Under the pieces are notes generated by a model that was given only the letters and a program-made list of their open reading frames with translations, made no database searches and was not told where the DNA came from. Shown here piece by piece: positions 9,986 to 21,987 of a stretch of DNA of 64,000 nt. The stretch is from Diphasiastrum complanatum. Taxonomy: Eukaryota > Streptophyta > Lycopodiopsida > Lycopodiales > Lycopodiaceae. The first letter of the stretch is position 1. The number at the start of each line of letters is the position of its first letter. Both the position numbers and the translations under genes were made by a program. Where the stretch lies: NCBI GenBank assembly GCA_029204225.1, contig CM055092.1, forward strand, positions 74,004,857-74,068,856. The letters are read 5' to 3'.

Positions 9986-12900
9986 ATGGTGGTGTTTAAG
10001 AATAGGTATATGGTCATGGAAATCCTTGGGACAGGAGGATCTGCACAACGATTGCAATCTTTAAGCCAATGGACTGTTACATCAGCAATCAAGGATAGTA
10101 TTCTTATCAATTTTGGACAACATGGCCTTGCTACTTGTCTTCACTCTTTGCAAGGTGCCTCTATTTGTTTCTCTATGATTGTTGATGATTTATTGATAGC
10201 AAGAATGATTTCACAAACATCTTGGTGGATGTTTCTTTGTCATTGACGGTTATCAAAGAGTAGTTCAATGTACATATTCGATTTATATGTGACAATAGTT
10301 AATTTGTAGTTACAACATGCTCATTTGTCATTTTGTTTGGAATGATGGTGGATGAGGGGCATGTTTTCTCAGATCTACCACAAGAAACTCTTGCAAGTGA
10401 TCCAAAAATTTTGGGCCACATGGTAATTTTTTTATATTATTTATGTTTCTATGGAAAATTAAACCGACAAAACTTTTACCTTGGGTGCAGAAAACTGATG
10501 CAATTTCAGATACATTATTTAGATCGGAAATTTAAAAATGTATAGTTATGTAAAAGGACCTTACTAGTGAATGACTGTCACTGGATTATAGTGACGTCCT
10601 TACATTTATTATGTTGGTATTGGCTTGAAAACCTTTCTTTTGGAAAGACCTCATAATAAGTAGGATTGACTGATCAACATGCCACATTTCCCATGTTCTG
10701 TGGGCCACATGATGCATAGTGGCAAGACAATTTTAGTAACCCTTGCATGCATGGCATGCATGTGAGGATGTTGTGTTGTATGTGGTTATGCTTACTAAGT
10801 GTCAAATGTAAAATTGTATAACAGTAAAGTAGCATGCTGCCTGCAAAAAACTAAGGCCATTGAGTGTTTGGAATAGGAAATTAGGAGACGGTTTTTAGAA
10901 TTGTTCATTGATGACCTCCTAATAGAATCGTGTAACATCAAGACTTAACTAGTCTCAAGATCTAGTTCTGTTAGTAAATCACCTGTATACGACAAGCGGT
11001 TGAGAAAGATGATTAAGAATTATCTGGTCAAAGTACATGATGACCTAGTGTTTCCATTTTTACCATGCCGATCATTCCTGTCAAGAGGATGGCGGCATGC
11101 TAGATACTGCTATTGTATTTAGTGTTGAAAATTGTTTTATCATCAGATTAAGTTCTGAATGCATCGCTGCCATTTTGATTCTCAAAATGGTATCAGAGTT
11201 GGTGATTGTTAACACATGCTAAGGTCTAGAATATAGTAGCCTTTTTTTAGACACAGCAGATCTGCCTTGGGAAGCGCGATTCCACCCACTGCGACCCACC
11301 TCACTGATTTTTGTAGCCCACAACTTTTATTCAAGGGCTAAAAAATGTGGAAAACTAGGCAGAAACTCGTTGCTCAGCCCATTGGAAATATACCTCATCT
11401 GTATTTATTGCTGCATTGGAATCTATTCATGTGATGGCTACAAAGCTTTGTTGGAAGTTCTCTTTTGCACAATTTTTTTTTGCTGGAATAATGTGTTGTG
11501 GGAAGTGCGTCGAGGGCTCTTGCTGCATGGATCTGAATGTAGCATACAACATGAAGTTTTCATTGTAAGGGGTCCAACGTGAATGGTGTATAGCAAACTC
11601 ATGAAGGGGAGAGTAAGGAGCATAGGTCTCCGAGGACAAAATGACAACCTTTAAACAATGAGGCTTTATGGCATGGGATATTTCACGTCCGATGACTTGG
11701 ATGTTGGCCTCGTGTCATGATTGCCAATCAAATTATTCTCAATGGCTAATTGCAGAAACATGGCCAAAATCTGAACACTGATGAGAGGGTTCATCTGCAT
11801 TTAGGTCGTCCCGTTCCAGTAAGATATGACACCCCTTAAGTGGGGCCCCAATCCCTTGTGGGTCAATCAATCCCTATTGAAAGTCTATTGGGTTCTTATG
11901 TTTAAAAGTTTGAAGCTACTTTGCATTTTTTGATTGATGAAGTCGAAGTGTTCAGCATGTCATAGCTTTGCCTATGTGTTAGGGTACTGCCAAGTGGGTG
12001 TGGACTGTGCATGGAGTTTGCCATGTGTCGATATTAGGATGTGTCAGGGTTAAGGGGTGCTTGAAAGGTATAGTGTGAGTTGTGCCAGGCATGCCCTATC
12101 TTATTCCTATGCAGCTAAGGTTGGGAGGAGACTTGCATCAGAGCTCTCATGTTTGCTTGTTGATCTATGTACATTTACCTTATACTAATAAAGTAACGAA
12201 TTTGCTGGGTACTTAATGTGTATTTACTTAGGGTTTTGTGAGCTTGTGTGCAACACTTGGTATCAGAGCTTGGTAGAGTGGATCAATTGTGGACTTCAAG
12301 GCTAGAAATTCTACAGATTCTGAAAATTATCTTCCTGGAGCCTCGATCGCTGGTTTTTGAAAGTTTTTGGGGTTGTTTTTGAGGCTGCTGCAGACTGCAG
12401 GATACAAAATCAGAAGTGCACAAATATGAGCTACCGAAAATCAGCATAATTCTAGTTCGTTTTTAGGGTTTGCTGTCCAACACACTTTGTATAGCTAGTT
12501 TCTACCTTGATTTTGCTGTTTCTCAGCCAGCCGCTGAAGCCCTACAGCTGAGCGTTGTCCAACGGTCCCCGCTGTCCTTGTTGGGGTCCAGTTTGGTATT
12601 TTTGCAGAATTTTGACACCTTTATAGCCTGCCTTCTATTGCAGCAGTTTGTTGAGCTTTCCTTAACATCAATTCAGACCTGCAAATGGCTGATCCTAAAA
12701 TTCAGACTTGTCAAAGTGTTGTAATCGGTCATCAGCTAGTTCAGAGGGGCTGTTATTTGCTATATACTTCTTATAATCGACAATATGTCTCAACTTGGAG
12801 AACCTAGCCAAGATTCTCAGAAATTGGATGCAGTATATATTAAGGTAGATGCTATGGAGCTTGTACTACAACAAATTCTACATCAATTGAAGGCTAATAA

Positions 12901-15900
12901 ATCCCCACAGGAACCAGAATGAGTCAGTGGTACGACTATGGAAGCAGAAAGGACATTGTCAATGGGCGATGAAGCGGAGTTGGTGTTTCGAAAGATGAAG
13001 CAAGGATCTAAAACCTTTGAAGTTAATTGGAGCCGTGTCTATGAGGACCACAGATGCCGTTGAGAATTGTTTGCAAAAATGGGAGAAAGCATTCTAGATG
13101 TGTGGCATAGATGATGAAACTGAGATGATTGTTGAAGCCACATATTATTTTCAAGAGTTAGCACAAAGGTGTGGGAAGCATTACGGCAAATGTTTACGCA
13201 AAATTGGGTGCCTATGGATGAAAATAATAGAGCCATGCAACAATGGACTTATTTGAAGCAAGGTAACTTGAGCGTGTAAGATTATGCAGACAAGCATTGA
13301 GAGGCTTTGTTACGCATTTATCAGGAAGTTCCTATGTGCATGCAAGTCTTTCACTTTGTGGAGGGACTTCGAGAGAGTATTCATCCTTTTGTGCAGAAGG
13401 AGCAATCTCATGATTTGTGGGGATCCATACAGATGGCTTTGTATCTTGGTCATATAGTGTTTGTTGATGGAGTTATGCCAGATCCTAAGAAGGTTACTAT
13501 AATCGTTGCGTGGCCTATGCCAGCTGATTTGATAGCACTCTATTCTTTTCTTGGATTGGTAGTACTTTATAGAAAATATGTTAAAAAATACTCCTATATT
13601 GCAGCACCTTTGATTGATTTGACTCAAAAAAATAGATGTGGTTAGTGGACTGAACTATAGCAAGCAAGCTTTGATCAGTTAAAGCAAGCTATCGTTGAGT
13701 GCGTCACTCTAAAGACTGTAGACCCTCAAAAGCCCTATGTTATAGATACAGATGCGAGTGACATTGATGTGGGAGTGGTTCTGATGCAAGAGGGTAGGCC
13801 TATGGCCTTTGAGAGCAAGAAGCTCAACCCTGCACAAAAACTATCCAACTCATAAAAAGGAGTTGTATGCCATAGTTCATGCATTAAAGGCATGGAGGCA
13901 TTATTTTTACGAATCGGAATTTGAGGTATTCATTGATCATGATACATTGAGACATTTTTATAAGAAGCCAGACCTTAGAGGCCGTCAAGCCAGATGGTCT
14001 AAGCTTGTGCAGGAATTTTAATGGATATTTGATACAAGAAAGATGCCAAGAATCTGTGGCAAATGCACTATCTTGTGTGGTATATCAAATGTCATTCGTA
14101 GTCATTGAAAATGAATTACTGTCTGAGATAAGAAAGGCTCAGTAGGATGATCCTCACCGTAAGAAAGTGGACAGGAGGTTAGTCATGGCCATGCAGAGTC
14201 TCAAGAGGAGAGCTCTTCTACCTTGGTTTGCACTTATCTTAAGTATTCCATAGAAGATGAAATAGTGGACTTTATTACATGTTTATCAAGTACGCAGCAA
14301 CAACATAATGCTATCCTAGTTGTGGGAGCCATAGTCCCAAGGAATCTCTAGTCTTTGAAATCCAAAAATTCCTTTTCCACATTTTTTTCTCAAGATTTTG
14401 GAAAACTTTTAAGGAATTTTGGAATCATTGGCTTGAGGTTAATTCAAACTTGGATAAATGGTTCAAATCCATATTAGGAGATCATTGATTCAAATTGCCT
14501 AGAAACTATGATGACATAGCACAATGGTCAAAGTGGCTTTGTCATTTCTAGTGTTAGGATATTGACATGGCACACAAGTTGTTAGTTGATAAAAAAGGAA
14601 TATGTTAGCACAAGGAGATTTAGGTTAAATTAATGCGAAGATAATAATGGTAAGGCCTTGGAGGCAACATCTAATTCTTATTACATGCCATTGATTAACT
14701 ATTGACACTGCCAACAGACTCTTACGTTACCATTAATATGGAGTACTCTTGAGATCAAAGACGTGCATGTCTTGTTTCTTAAGAAATTGTCTTGTAGCAT
14801 CTAAGTTTTTTGCTCACAATATGGGCTAGATCGGTCGTGTCCTAACACCCTCGTAGCACAGACCTCCTCATAGTGTACATGGCATGTGCAATTGTCCACT
14901 AACTTATGCCACTTGATATATTACCACAAAATCACACAAGAAATTGGGTTCTTAGCTTCATTTATGTCAAATCTTAAAGCGATAAGGGTCTATGGCTAAG
15001 GTCTCCAAGCTTTCAAACTACTACAAGGATGCACATCCCCTGCAAGGGCTTTGCCATTCTACCTCCTAGCTTAAATCATCCTATACTTGATACATGCCTA
15101 CAAGCAAGATGCCACTTGACACTACCTCACAAGCACGACATTTGAAAGTTGCTAAAATCATTTTGCCACTATATTCAACATGTGGTCCATAAAACATGGA
15201 ACATGTGGCTTAATGACTAGGTGACTCCTAGTATTTAAGCAATTTGTCCAACTACTTTGTTTTGAAACCCATTGTTGAATTACAACTCACAGCAGGCCAG
15301 CAAAATATTTTCTTGATCTTTTGTGAGATAGCAGGAGGATGTGGAGAGGGGTGCTCACTTCTAGCTTTATAGTTTGGGCATGGGGTAGAGAAGGACTGTG
15401 GGTCGTCATCACTGCCACTTACCATAGTTTCCGTGGAGACCATCGCTATCACCAGCGGAGCTGCCAGGCTCCAGCCGCTTCTGCTTACTTTAAAGCCTGC
15501 TCTTAGATGGTTTATAAACTAGAAGGATTTTTAGTACACCAATGAAATAAAAAGAACCATAGGAAAAATTGTGCCAAGATCCGACTACATGGAATGAAAA
15601 AAAATACATTATTCAGCATGAGAAGCTAAATAATAGTGAAGACTCGAACCTTTTCAAATATGCTAATATCAGTGAAGCAGATATCAGCTTAACCTCTCTC
15701 AGGAATTAATATTATAGTGCAAAATTACTCATTTTGACAGATTAATGTCATAATCTCACCAAAGCCAAAAAAATGCACTCCCCAAAGGAGGACAAAGTCA
15801 TCACTTAAAAACAACAGACATAAAAGATGAAGAGGAGTATTAAAAGAACATTAAAAATAGCCAATGCCTGATTCACTACGAGGAGCAATAAGTCTCCTGC

Positions 15901-17537
15901 AAATTAGCATTTTCCAACTAAGAGGATTAAAAGAACATCAAATATAGGCAAAGGCTCATCCCCTACAAGGAAGAGCAACGAGTCTCCTACAAATGATTCC
16001 AAAATATTCTAGCACATAAACTAGTGATTGAATTTCTCTTCTCCTACTTATACTCCACTAAAATTACGAGAGGAAAATCCCGTGGCATGAAAGACAAAAA
16101 GCCCCCTTTGAGTGGCTTCCCATTCAATCTATCTATGCCACACCAATAGAGGCCAAATAACTTGCTATGAATGGGAAAAGGAAGGTGTAACAATGAATAG
16201 ACAGTTACCCTCCAATAGGTTGTGAATTGGTTAGCTCTTCCTTTCCTTTGCTGAAGGTTAGGAGTTCGACTGCAAATTGTTGCATAAACAAGGACATACA
16301 AAAGAAACAAAACCAATGGGCATTCTATTGATGCAAGATTTAAAGCAAAAACAAAATTGAACAAGGGTAAAACGTGGCAAAACTTCTTTTTTCATATTTG
16401 AGGATTGTAACTTTCTAGAAGGTTCCAGTAGGGTCCTCCAGAAGTCCATCAATAGATAGTAGAGACACTTATTGAGTTGCTTATAACTTGGTTTTTAGTT
16501 ATCTTTATTTTGACATAAAATGAAGCACAAAGCGAGACTATAGGTTTCAAAGCCCCTTCGTGGCCTCCATTGTTGAAATTTTTTTCCCCTCAATTGGCCA
16601 GTTCATTTTGTCTTTATCTTGCTTTCTGCCATCAATCGTCTTCTCTCTCCTCTTCTTCCACCCCTTGCCTACTTTCGCTCTACTTGCCCTTGCTACTTAT
16701 TCTGGTCTTCTTGTAGTTCCACAATTTTGCGTTATTTTAGAAAAAAGGTTATGGAGGAAAAAGATGTGCCCCTCTAGAAGTATGCTGGATGCTGACTAAA
16801 AGGGCCTCAAATAAGGCCCAAATATGTGGTAAAATGGCCTAACTAACGGTATGCCTAGATGCATTGAAATGCCAATATCAACAATAGTAACACATGCTAA
16901 TAGGTTGTCTTTAATCCATTGTAATCTGTAAATTGATGGTAGAAATTAGTCAAATGGGTTGATCACTTCCCCCCCCCTTAGACCATAATAATTTTGTATA
17001 CCGCACCCATCCTTCAAAACATTGTAGGAATCAATGGAGCAACTCAAAGATCAAGAAATGACATCATTTTCCATAATGGAACTTGTAGTTTATAGCAGAG
17101 CTGCTCACAACATTAATCACATGATATTGCCACCATAGACTGGTTGCAAGCCACAATCACTTACTACCCGACGTCTTAGCCTCCTGGAAGGCTTTACGCC
17201 TTCTTCCACTTGGATATAGGTAAGGTCATCATCCATGTAGATATGAGTGCCATGTAGTTTGGCTTGACATCGTAAGGCTGCCCTACAAGTCTCCAATGAA
17301 TCAAAGTGATTAGTAGGATGGCATTATCCCTCGTGGTTCTCCAAGCGGAATCCAAACCTTTGGTATTATGAGCTAGTGTAGTCTCAAGGAAATGCTTTAC
17401 CTCTTCAAGTGCATTTGGGCTGTATGTTATGCCGCATACTCCACTGTTGAGAGATTTATGTGCTTGAGAGAGAGAGAGCAAGAGAGAGAGAAGAAGAAGA
17501 AGAAGAAGCTGTATTAACGTCTTTTCCATGCCCAAAG

Positions 17538-17594
<57 letters not shown>

Positions 17595-19122
17595 GTATGC
17601 TTAAAATTTAGCAAGTTATTTGTCAAAACTTTACTTAATTGCTTACAACATTTCATGCTTTGGCAGTCAAATATGTGAATCCAATTACCCATCTTTGTGT
17701 GGTGCGGTGTAGCCGTGATGAATATCAAAGAGTTTGGTGCGCCATCTCATTCATTACAACGATAGAAAATGTACAAGTTATATTCAATCTTCTCGATTTA
17801 AGTGGTATGACCTTTACTATTTATTAATGCTTTTCTTTAAGCATAATAGTTGAGGACAATTTCCATGCTCATGTATATGGGAGTGTGCATAGAAGTTTCT
17901 AAATGTGGGGTTTTGGTGAAAAATGTTGCTGTTTTCCCCCCGCTCTAATCTGAACTCTGTTTGAGAAATTGTGGACATTACTTTCCATTGTTTCCAACAA
18001 TCTTTGAACGTTTATTTCTTGGTTCCTGTGAGAATGTAAGATTCACAGTTTCTTTTGAGGTTTTTGGTTGAGACATTGATTCCATGGTAAACAGCCTCAT
18101 TCAGAGAGTTTGATGACTTTTAGAGTCACTTCATCTTGAACAGAAGTATACCTATCTCTTTTCAGGAAGTTAAAGGAGCTCACAGAGACACACATACTAA
18201 CCTGCCTGATGCAGGGAAAAGCATTATCTGGCTTATTTCTTCTTTGAAGTATACTTAATGCTAAAGCCTACCTAAAGTAAGCAGTGGTTTCTACTAATTA
18301 GATGTATTCTAAGGTTGTTCTTAACAAATTTTGAACAAGAAAAATCATGTTCTGTAGAAAATGCATATGAAACAAATTTATTCCAAATGCTACAGGACCT
18401 ATCGAAAATGCTAGGTGTGGGCATTTCTGTAGATCGGAAAGACCTTGCTAGTGCCAAATGGCCAGTAGGGCCTCACTGCTGCTGTGATGGCTGAGAGGAG
18501 CCTACTGCTAATGCAGATGCCTGAGAGGGCCCTGTTGTTGTTGGTGGAGGTGCGATCCGTATAATGTGGCAGCTGCAAATACTGGCTGCCCTCCCATTGG
18601 GACTGCCTACCAGATGGACCTTGAGCACAATGAGCATGCTCGAATACCCTAATGGCGGTTTTCAGGGATTTATTATGTAGTGCACTGGTGTCGATATATG
18701 AGAAGCTCGTTTAGGTAGTACACTAATGTCACATTTGCAGAAGCTGCAACAATTTTAACTAATTCATCAACATGAATACACATCGTAATTCATCATAAAC
18801 AAATAAAGAATGTTGCTAAAAACTGATCTACTTCGAGGATTTTGTCTGTTTGATCTTTGTAAATGCTATTCCTGTATAAATGTCAAAATACTTCTTCAAG
18901 TAATGTAGGAGGCTTAGTTGTACCTATTCTTGAGGTAGTAGTAACAAGCTTGCATTGGCTGCTAACTATGCAGGTAATGTAAGACCTTGTCGAGAAGCGG
19001 CAGCCAAGTATGATGAATTGAAATTAAAGCTCCTAGTTCAACGATCTGGGATCCAACTTCCAGTCGAGCAAGTGGAGCGAGCCAGACTCCATTTAAAAAA
19101 AATTGAAATGATTGACGCTTAA
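9986..19122 (+). CDS. POP5: POP5-like RNase P/MRP protein subunit (3 coding exons)
   Basis: Exons 9986-10154, 17667-17804 and 18974-19122 join in frame into a 151-aa protein, about the usual length for POP5. Splice sites are canonical: caag|gtgcct, ttggcag|tcaaat, agtg|gtatga and atgcag|gtaatg. Motifs in order: MVVFKNRYMVMEIL at residue 1, AIKDSILINFGQHGLA in exon 1, VKYVNPITHLCVVRCSR and VIFNLLDLSG in exon 2, and CREAAAKYDELK in exon 3. These match the Rpp14/Pop5 family, a protein of the RNase P and RNase MRP ribonucleoproteins that mature tRNA 5' ends and process rRNA in the nucleus. The ATG at 9986 is chosen because the conserved VFKNRY block follows at once. Introns are 7512 and 1169 bp; intron 1 holds Gypsy, SINE-like and microsatellite DNA. 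The stretch between MEIL and the AIKDSI block looks a little short for the family. I see no disabling change. Identity is from motif memory, not a search. Confidence 0.88.
11188..11199 (+). other. LTR-retrotransposon primer-binding-site remnant
   Basis: tggtatcagagt matches the initiator-Met tRNA primer site except at its last base. Upstream 10900-11187 may be LTR but has no partner copy in the window, and no gag follows. Confidence 0.5.
11955..14290 (+). mobile_element. Defective Ty3/Gypsy element lacking PR and RT
   Basis: The 5' LTR (about 11955-12257) shares many words with 40495-40788, for example gcctatgtgt and ggtactgccaagtg, and ends at the primer site tggtatcagagc (12258-12269). Gag starts at 12785 (VDAMELVLQQIL, CGIDDETEMIVEATYYFQE, then FVEGLRESIHPFV with stops and frame changes). 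At about 13445 gag runs directly into the end of RT (LGHIVFVDGVMPDPKK), FLGLVVLYRKYVKKYSYIAAPL and RNase H (DTDASDIDVGVVLMQEG; HALKAWRHYFYESEFEVFIDH). The zinc knuckle, protease and RT palm are absent. The sequence fades out just after the RNase H-integrase link at about 14290; no 3' LTR. Lies inside POP5 intron 1. Confidence 0.8.
12258..12269 (+). other. Gypsy primer-binding site
   Basis: Exact tggtatcagagc, complementary to the initiator-Met tRNA 3' end, immediately after the LTR. Confidence 0.8.
15641..15705 (-). repeat. tRNA-derived SINE-like head
   Basis: On the - strand a B-box-like ggttcgagtc sits about 35-40 bases after an A-box-like gaggttaagctgatat. This is the spacing of a pol III internal promoter. 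No cloverleaf can be drawn confidently, so it is more like a degenerate SINE head than a tRNA gene. Confidence 0.35.
16221..16275 (+). repeat. tRNA-derived SINE-like head
   Basis: A-box-like ttggttagctc (about 16227) is followed some 35 bases later by B-box-like ggagttcgactgc (about 16261). Same reasoning and caution as the element at 15641. Confidence 0.35.
17194..17460 (-). pseudogene. Unidentified coding-like fragment, antisense in POP5 intron 1
   Basis: The - strand reads as plausible protein, SLNSGVCGITYSPNALEEV ... LDSAWRTTRDNAILLITLIHWRL ... YMALISTWMMTLPISKWKKA, and then stops. After a short disruption, another frame continues with AFQEAKTSGSK and a stop. The amino-acid mix is protein-like and unlike the flanking simple repeats. 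The apparent N-terminal leucine/serine run upstream of 17460 is only the (GA)n repeat. I do not recognise the family; it may be a captured exon or gene fragment. Confidence 0.35.
17464..17592. repeat. (GA)n / (GAA)n microsatellites
   Basis: Two purine runs: a mixed GA/AAG run at 17464-17508 and a purer (GA)n at 17541-17592, close to the POP5 exon 2 acceptor. Confidence 0.9.
17667..17804 (+). CDS. POP5: POP5 exon 2
   Basis: The 138-bp exon encodes the most conserved POP5 segment, VKYVNPITHLCVVRCSR through NLLDLSG. It starts in phase 1 after acceptor ttggcag and ends one base into a Gly codon before donor gtatga. A (GA)n run ends only about 75 bases upstream of the acceptor. Confidence 0.88.
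18974..19122 (+). CDS. POP5: POP5 exon 3 (C-terminus)
   Basis: Encodes the C-terminal helix region (CREAAAKYDELKLKLL ... VEQVERARLHLKKIEM) and the stop taa at 19120-19122. It follows acceptor ctatgcag and completes the Gly codon split at exon 2. Confidence 0.85.
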
Positions 19123-20839
19123 CTTGTGACTGTAATGGTTGCAGAATTTAGATAGTAATTCTGGATAATGATGAGAGGAATGAAATACAACTGTATCGGT
19201 TTGAGATTTGTAAATCATTATGCCTACTTCTTTTCTTTGAGGCTTTCATTACACATAGGAGCAGCTTATCAGTTGGATGTAAATACTGTCAAAAACCTTT
19301 TGTAGTGATGTAATGTTGCATGTTTTGTAAACCGTAAGATGATGTATTCATTCAGCTATCACTCAGATGTATTTTCTCTTTATCAATCTTCAACACTTCC
19401 GGACAATTTTCAGCCAATGAAACACCCTCCCTTTTGCCTAGATATGCGAAGTTGTTGTAAGATAGGACAAGTGTGAAATCAACCTACAATCTGCCTAGAC
19501 ATGAGAAGTAGCAGGGTCTACTAGGATTAAGAATTGAACTTCAAGTGGTGTTTTAGGTGGAGATTTTGCAGCTATCATGTAGTTTCTTAAATGTGATGAT
19601 AGCAATGCAGATTGTTATGATGTTTTACTATAGACAACAACTGCACCTTGTACCTAGCATGCGAATGTTTTATCAAATTCATTTACATATAGGTATTGTT
19701 TTTTACATCACTTGAGTTGGGCTCGCCCTACCCAGGCCAATTCTCTGTGATCCCAGAGGTTGATAATACCAAAAAGCATTCACTCTGTGAACAGAAGTCA
19801 TGTTTTCCTTTTAGTTTTGGTATGTCAGAAATATCTAGGGCATTGCTTTTATGACATCCCTGAACAAAATCAGTCATATTGCAATCTATGTTCCATGCTT
19901 AACGCGAAATGTTGGGAGAATTTAACAGCCTTAACATTATTCCATCTCTGCTTTGATTTGTAAATCCTTTTGCACACTTATGCTTTAGTCATATTTGGCC
20001 TGTTTGAATACATGAATCACTTAAATGGGTATCAACACTTTCATTTGAAACTAGTAGGTTGTTACAATATATGGTTACCTGTAGATGCCCTACCTTGGGT
20101 ACGATGTTGTATGGAAAATTCACAAGAATAAACAATGTGACCTACACATGAAGAGAGGCTTTGCATTACGCAAGGCCTAATCTAGCAGTTTCTTAGAACA
20201 ATCAACATCAGAACTGCAAAGGTTAGAGGAATTTTTGTGTTATACAGAAAAGCCCAACTTTGAAAATGTTTTTGCATATCCATAGTATTGGAGTAGCTCA
20301 GAAGCTTCATATTGCTTGGTCTCATTGGTTGATTTTTTTTCAATAAATATTTTCTTCTTCAGCCCTCTCTCAATCCAGTTTTAATTTACACGATATAGAC
20401 TCAATCTTTTGCTTGTGCATTGGTGATGAGTGGTGGAATTTCCACTCAATTCCTTGTGAAGTAGTCTCTTGCTCAACAACATTTGGCTCTAGTATACTTT
20501 GTGCTTGCCGCAATCCTTTCAACCACCTCTTTAGTGACATCAATCCCAATGACTTACCACTGATTTTGCCAACTTTGGTGTACACTTATTCACATTATAA
20601 CTTCTCCAACAATGTACATGTGATGGTATCTTCTTGGCAAGAAGCATCACCAAATTCAATTTAGTTGTAATTTTCTCCTAGTAATCGTAATCAAATGTCT
20701 CATCAAATTCTTTGTCTGTATCTCTTAGAGTGAAGCGTCTAGTTTCCTTATAGCTCATGTATGTTGATCATGTACTATAGCTGGTTGAAGTTTCGACTTT
20801 TACATGAGACTTAGGCTTGTTGTTGGTAGATTTGTATGC
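19123..20839. other. POP5 3' flank and intergenic region
   Basis: The POP5 3' UTR presumably lies in the first few hundred bases; no AATAAA is obvious. A - strand frame at 20370-20585 (KSLGLMSLKRWLKGLRQAQ ... QGIEWKFHHSSP) looks protein-like but is unrecognised. Otherwise nothing is seen. Confidence 0.4.
20370..20585 (-). other. Unidentified coding-like frame
   Basis: A 71-aa open frame containing GKSLGLMSLKRWLKGLRQ and IEWKFHHSSPMHKQK has protein-like composition. There are no clear splice sites or homologous neighbour exons. It could be an exon or pseudogene fragment of a gene I do not recognise, or chance. Confidence 0.2.
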
Positions 20840-21987
20840 GAGTCATTCGGGTGTACACAAGAGTTTATTAGAAAAGAGTTTTATTGTCCAAAATTTAAGC
20901 CATTTGTTAGGTCATATGTGATTAAATGTGACCCTTATCAACTAGCTGAAGTTGAATGCTTTGGTTAGTGGTTGATAACATTTCTTAGCTATCCTTGATA
21001 AGAGACGAGAAAACATATCGATGGATTTTTTAGTTGGAGTTTCTACAACCCAATAATAGTACTTGACACACTTGGCATTTCTATCATAGACCTTCCATTG
21101 GGCACCCATGACTACATCAGACGGTTCCTATACAGAGCATATTTGAGTCGAGTGTGGTAGGGCCACCTTGGGGTCAAACCAAACTACTATCAAATTCAAT
21201 TTTTGGAGTTGGGTACAATTGGATTCCCAGTTCTACCACTTTATTTGGAGTCTCATTACATCAACTTGTGATTGAGATTGGGCATTTTCAGAGTACCCCA
21301 CAGGAGGAGTGGATTTGTCAGGTGTGCTCACTATCCGAGATAGAGTCTAAGGAGCACTTCTTATTCAGATATCCACACTAGCGACGTTAAAAATCTAACA
21401 ATAGCAATGTTTAAAGAGACAATTTTAATGATATTTTCATTGCTAAAAGGCCATTTGAGAATATTCACAGCTAATAATGAGGGTGAATTCGTGGTGCTGA
21501 AGATAAGGCTTAATATAATGCTAATTTTAAGAGAGATTCTACAGATGATGACTAGATATATATTAGAATCCAAAAAATTAGGGTTATGCGTACTAGAAAG
21601 CATTATAAGCTGTGTACTAGATATTTTGGACCATCTTGGATTATCAAGAAGATTGGTTCTTTAGCTTATGAACTTGATCTTTGAGGTGAATCCATAGTTC
21701 ATCCAGTGTTTATGTAATGCGATTGGTGAGTTTACATGACGTCGACACAATTGGATATGGAGAAAGTCTAACCTAGTTAGAGGAATTATTGCTCAATGTA
21801 CCTTTGGAACGTAAAAAAATACTTCCCACAAGAGATAAACAATTGGGAAATTGTAGTATCTTTAAGTGTTTGATTAGATGAGAAGGTTGGATTGAGGATG
21901 ATGACTCTTGGAAAAGAGTGAAAAACATTCGAAAGAATTTTCTTAAATTTTACTTATAAGGACTTAAGTAGTTTACGAGAGGGGGTA
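20840..21987 (+). pseudogene. Ty3/Gypsy integrase and 3' end remnant
   Basis: Broken frames show the integrase zinc-binding region (FIRKEFYCPKFKPFVRSYV, KCDPYQLAEVECFG) and the catalytic-core start (ISMDFLVGVSTTQ). After an intervening stretch comes the C-terminal GPY/F-like module (YFGPSWIIKKIGSLAYELDL ... IVHPVF). Stops and shifts are frequent. A purine run, gagaggggg at about 21977-21985, just before TGTTATGG (21988) fits a polypurine tract and LTR start. The LINE-like tail at 21200-21390 seems to be inserted in, or fused to, this remnant. Confidence 0.75.
21200..21390 (+). pseudogene. Possible non-LTR (LINE) RT tail fragment
   Basis: The frame reads LVIEIGHFQSTPQEEWICQV and CSLSEIESKEHFLFRYPHY. 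Spacing and residues resemble the C-terminal Cys/His tail of some LINE reverse transcriptases (CxVC...E.EHFLF.CPxY), with one expected Cys changed to Tyr. Only this fragment is present. Confidence 0.4.

Larger units (their letters stand above)
10155..17666 (+). other. POP5: POP5 intron 1 (7.5 kb, transposon-filled)
   Basis: Bounded by gtgcct and ttggcag. It holds an LTR-element primer-site remnant (11188), a defective Gypsy (about 11955-14290), two tRNA-like SINE heads, a coding-like antisense fragment (17194-17460) and (GA)n runs. Between these (10155-11180, 14300-15640, 16280-17190) I see no recognisable feature. The + strand frame at 16560-16799 is hydrophobic but unrecognised. Confidence 0.75.
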
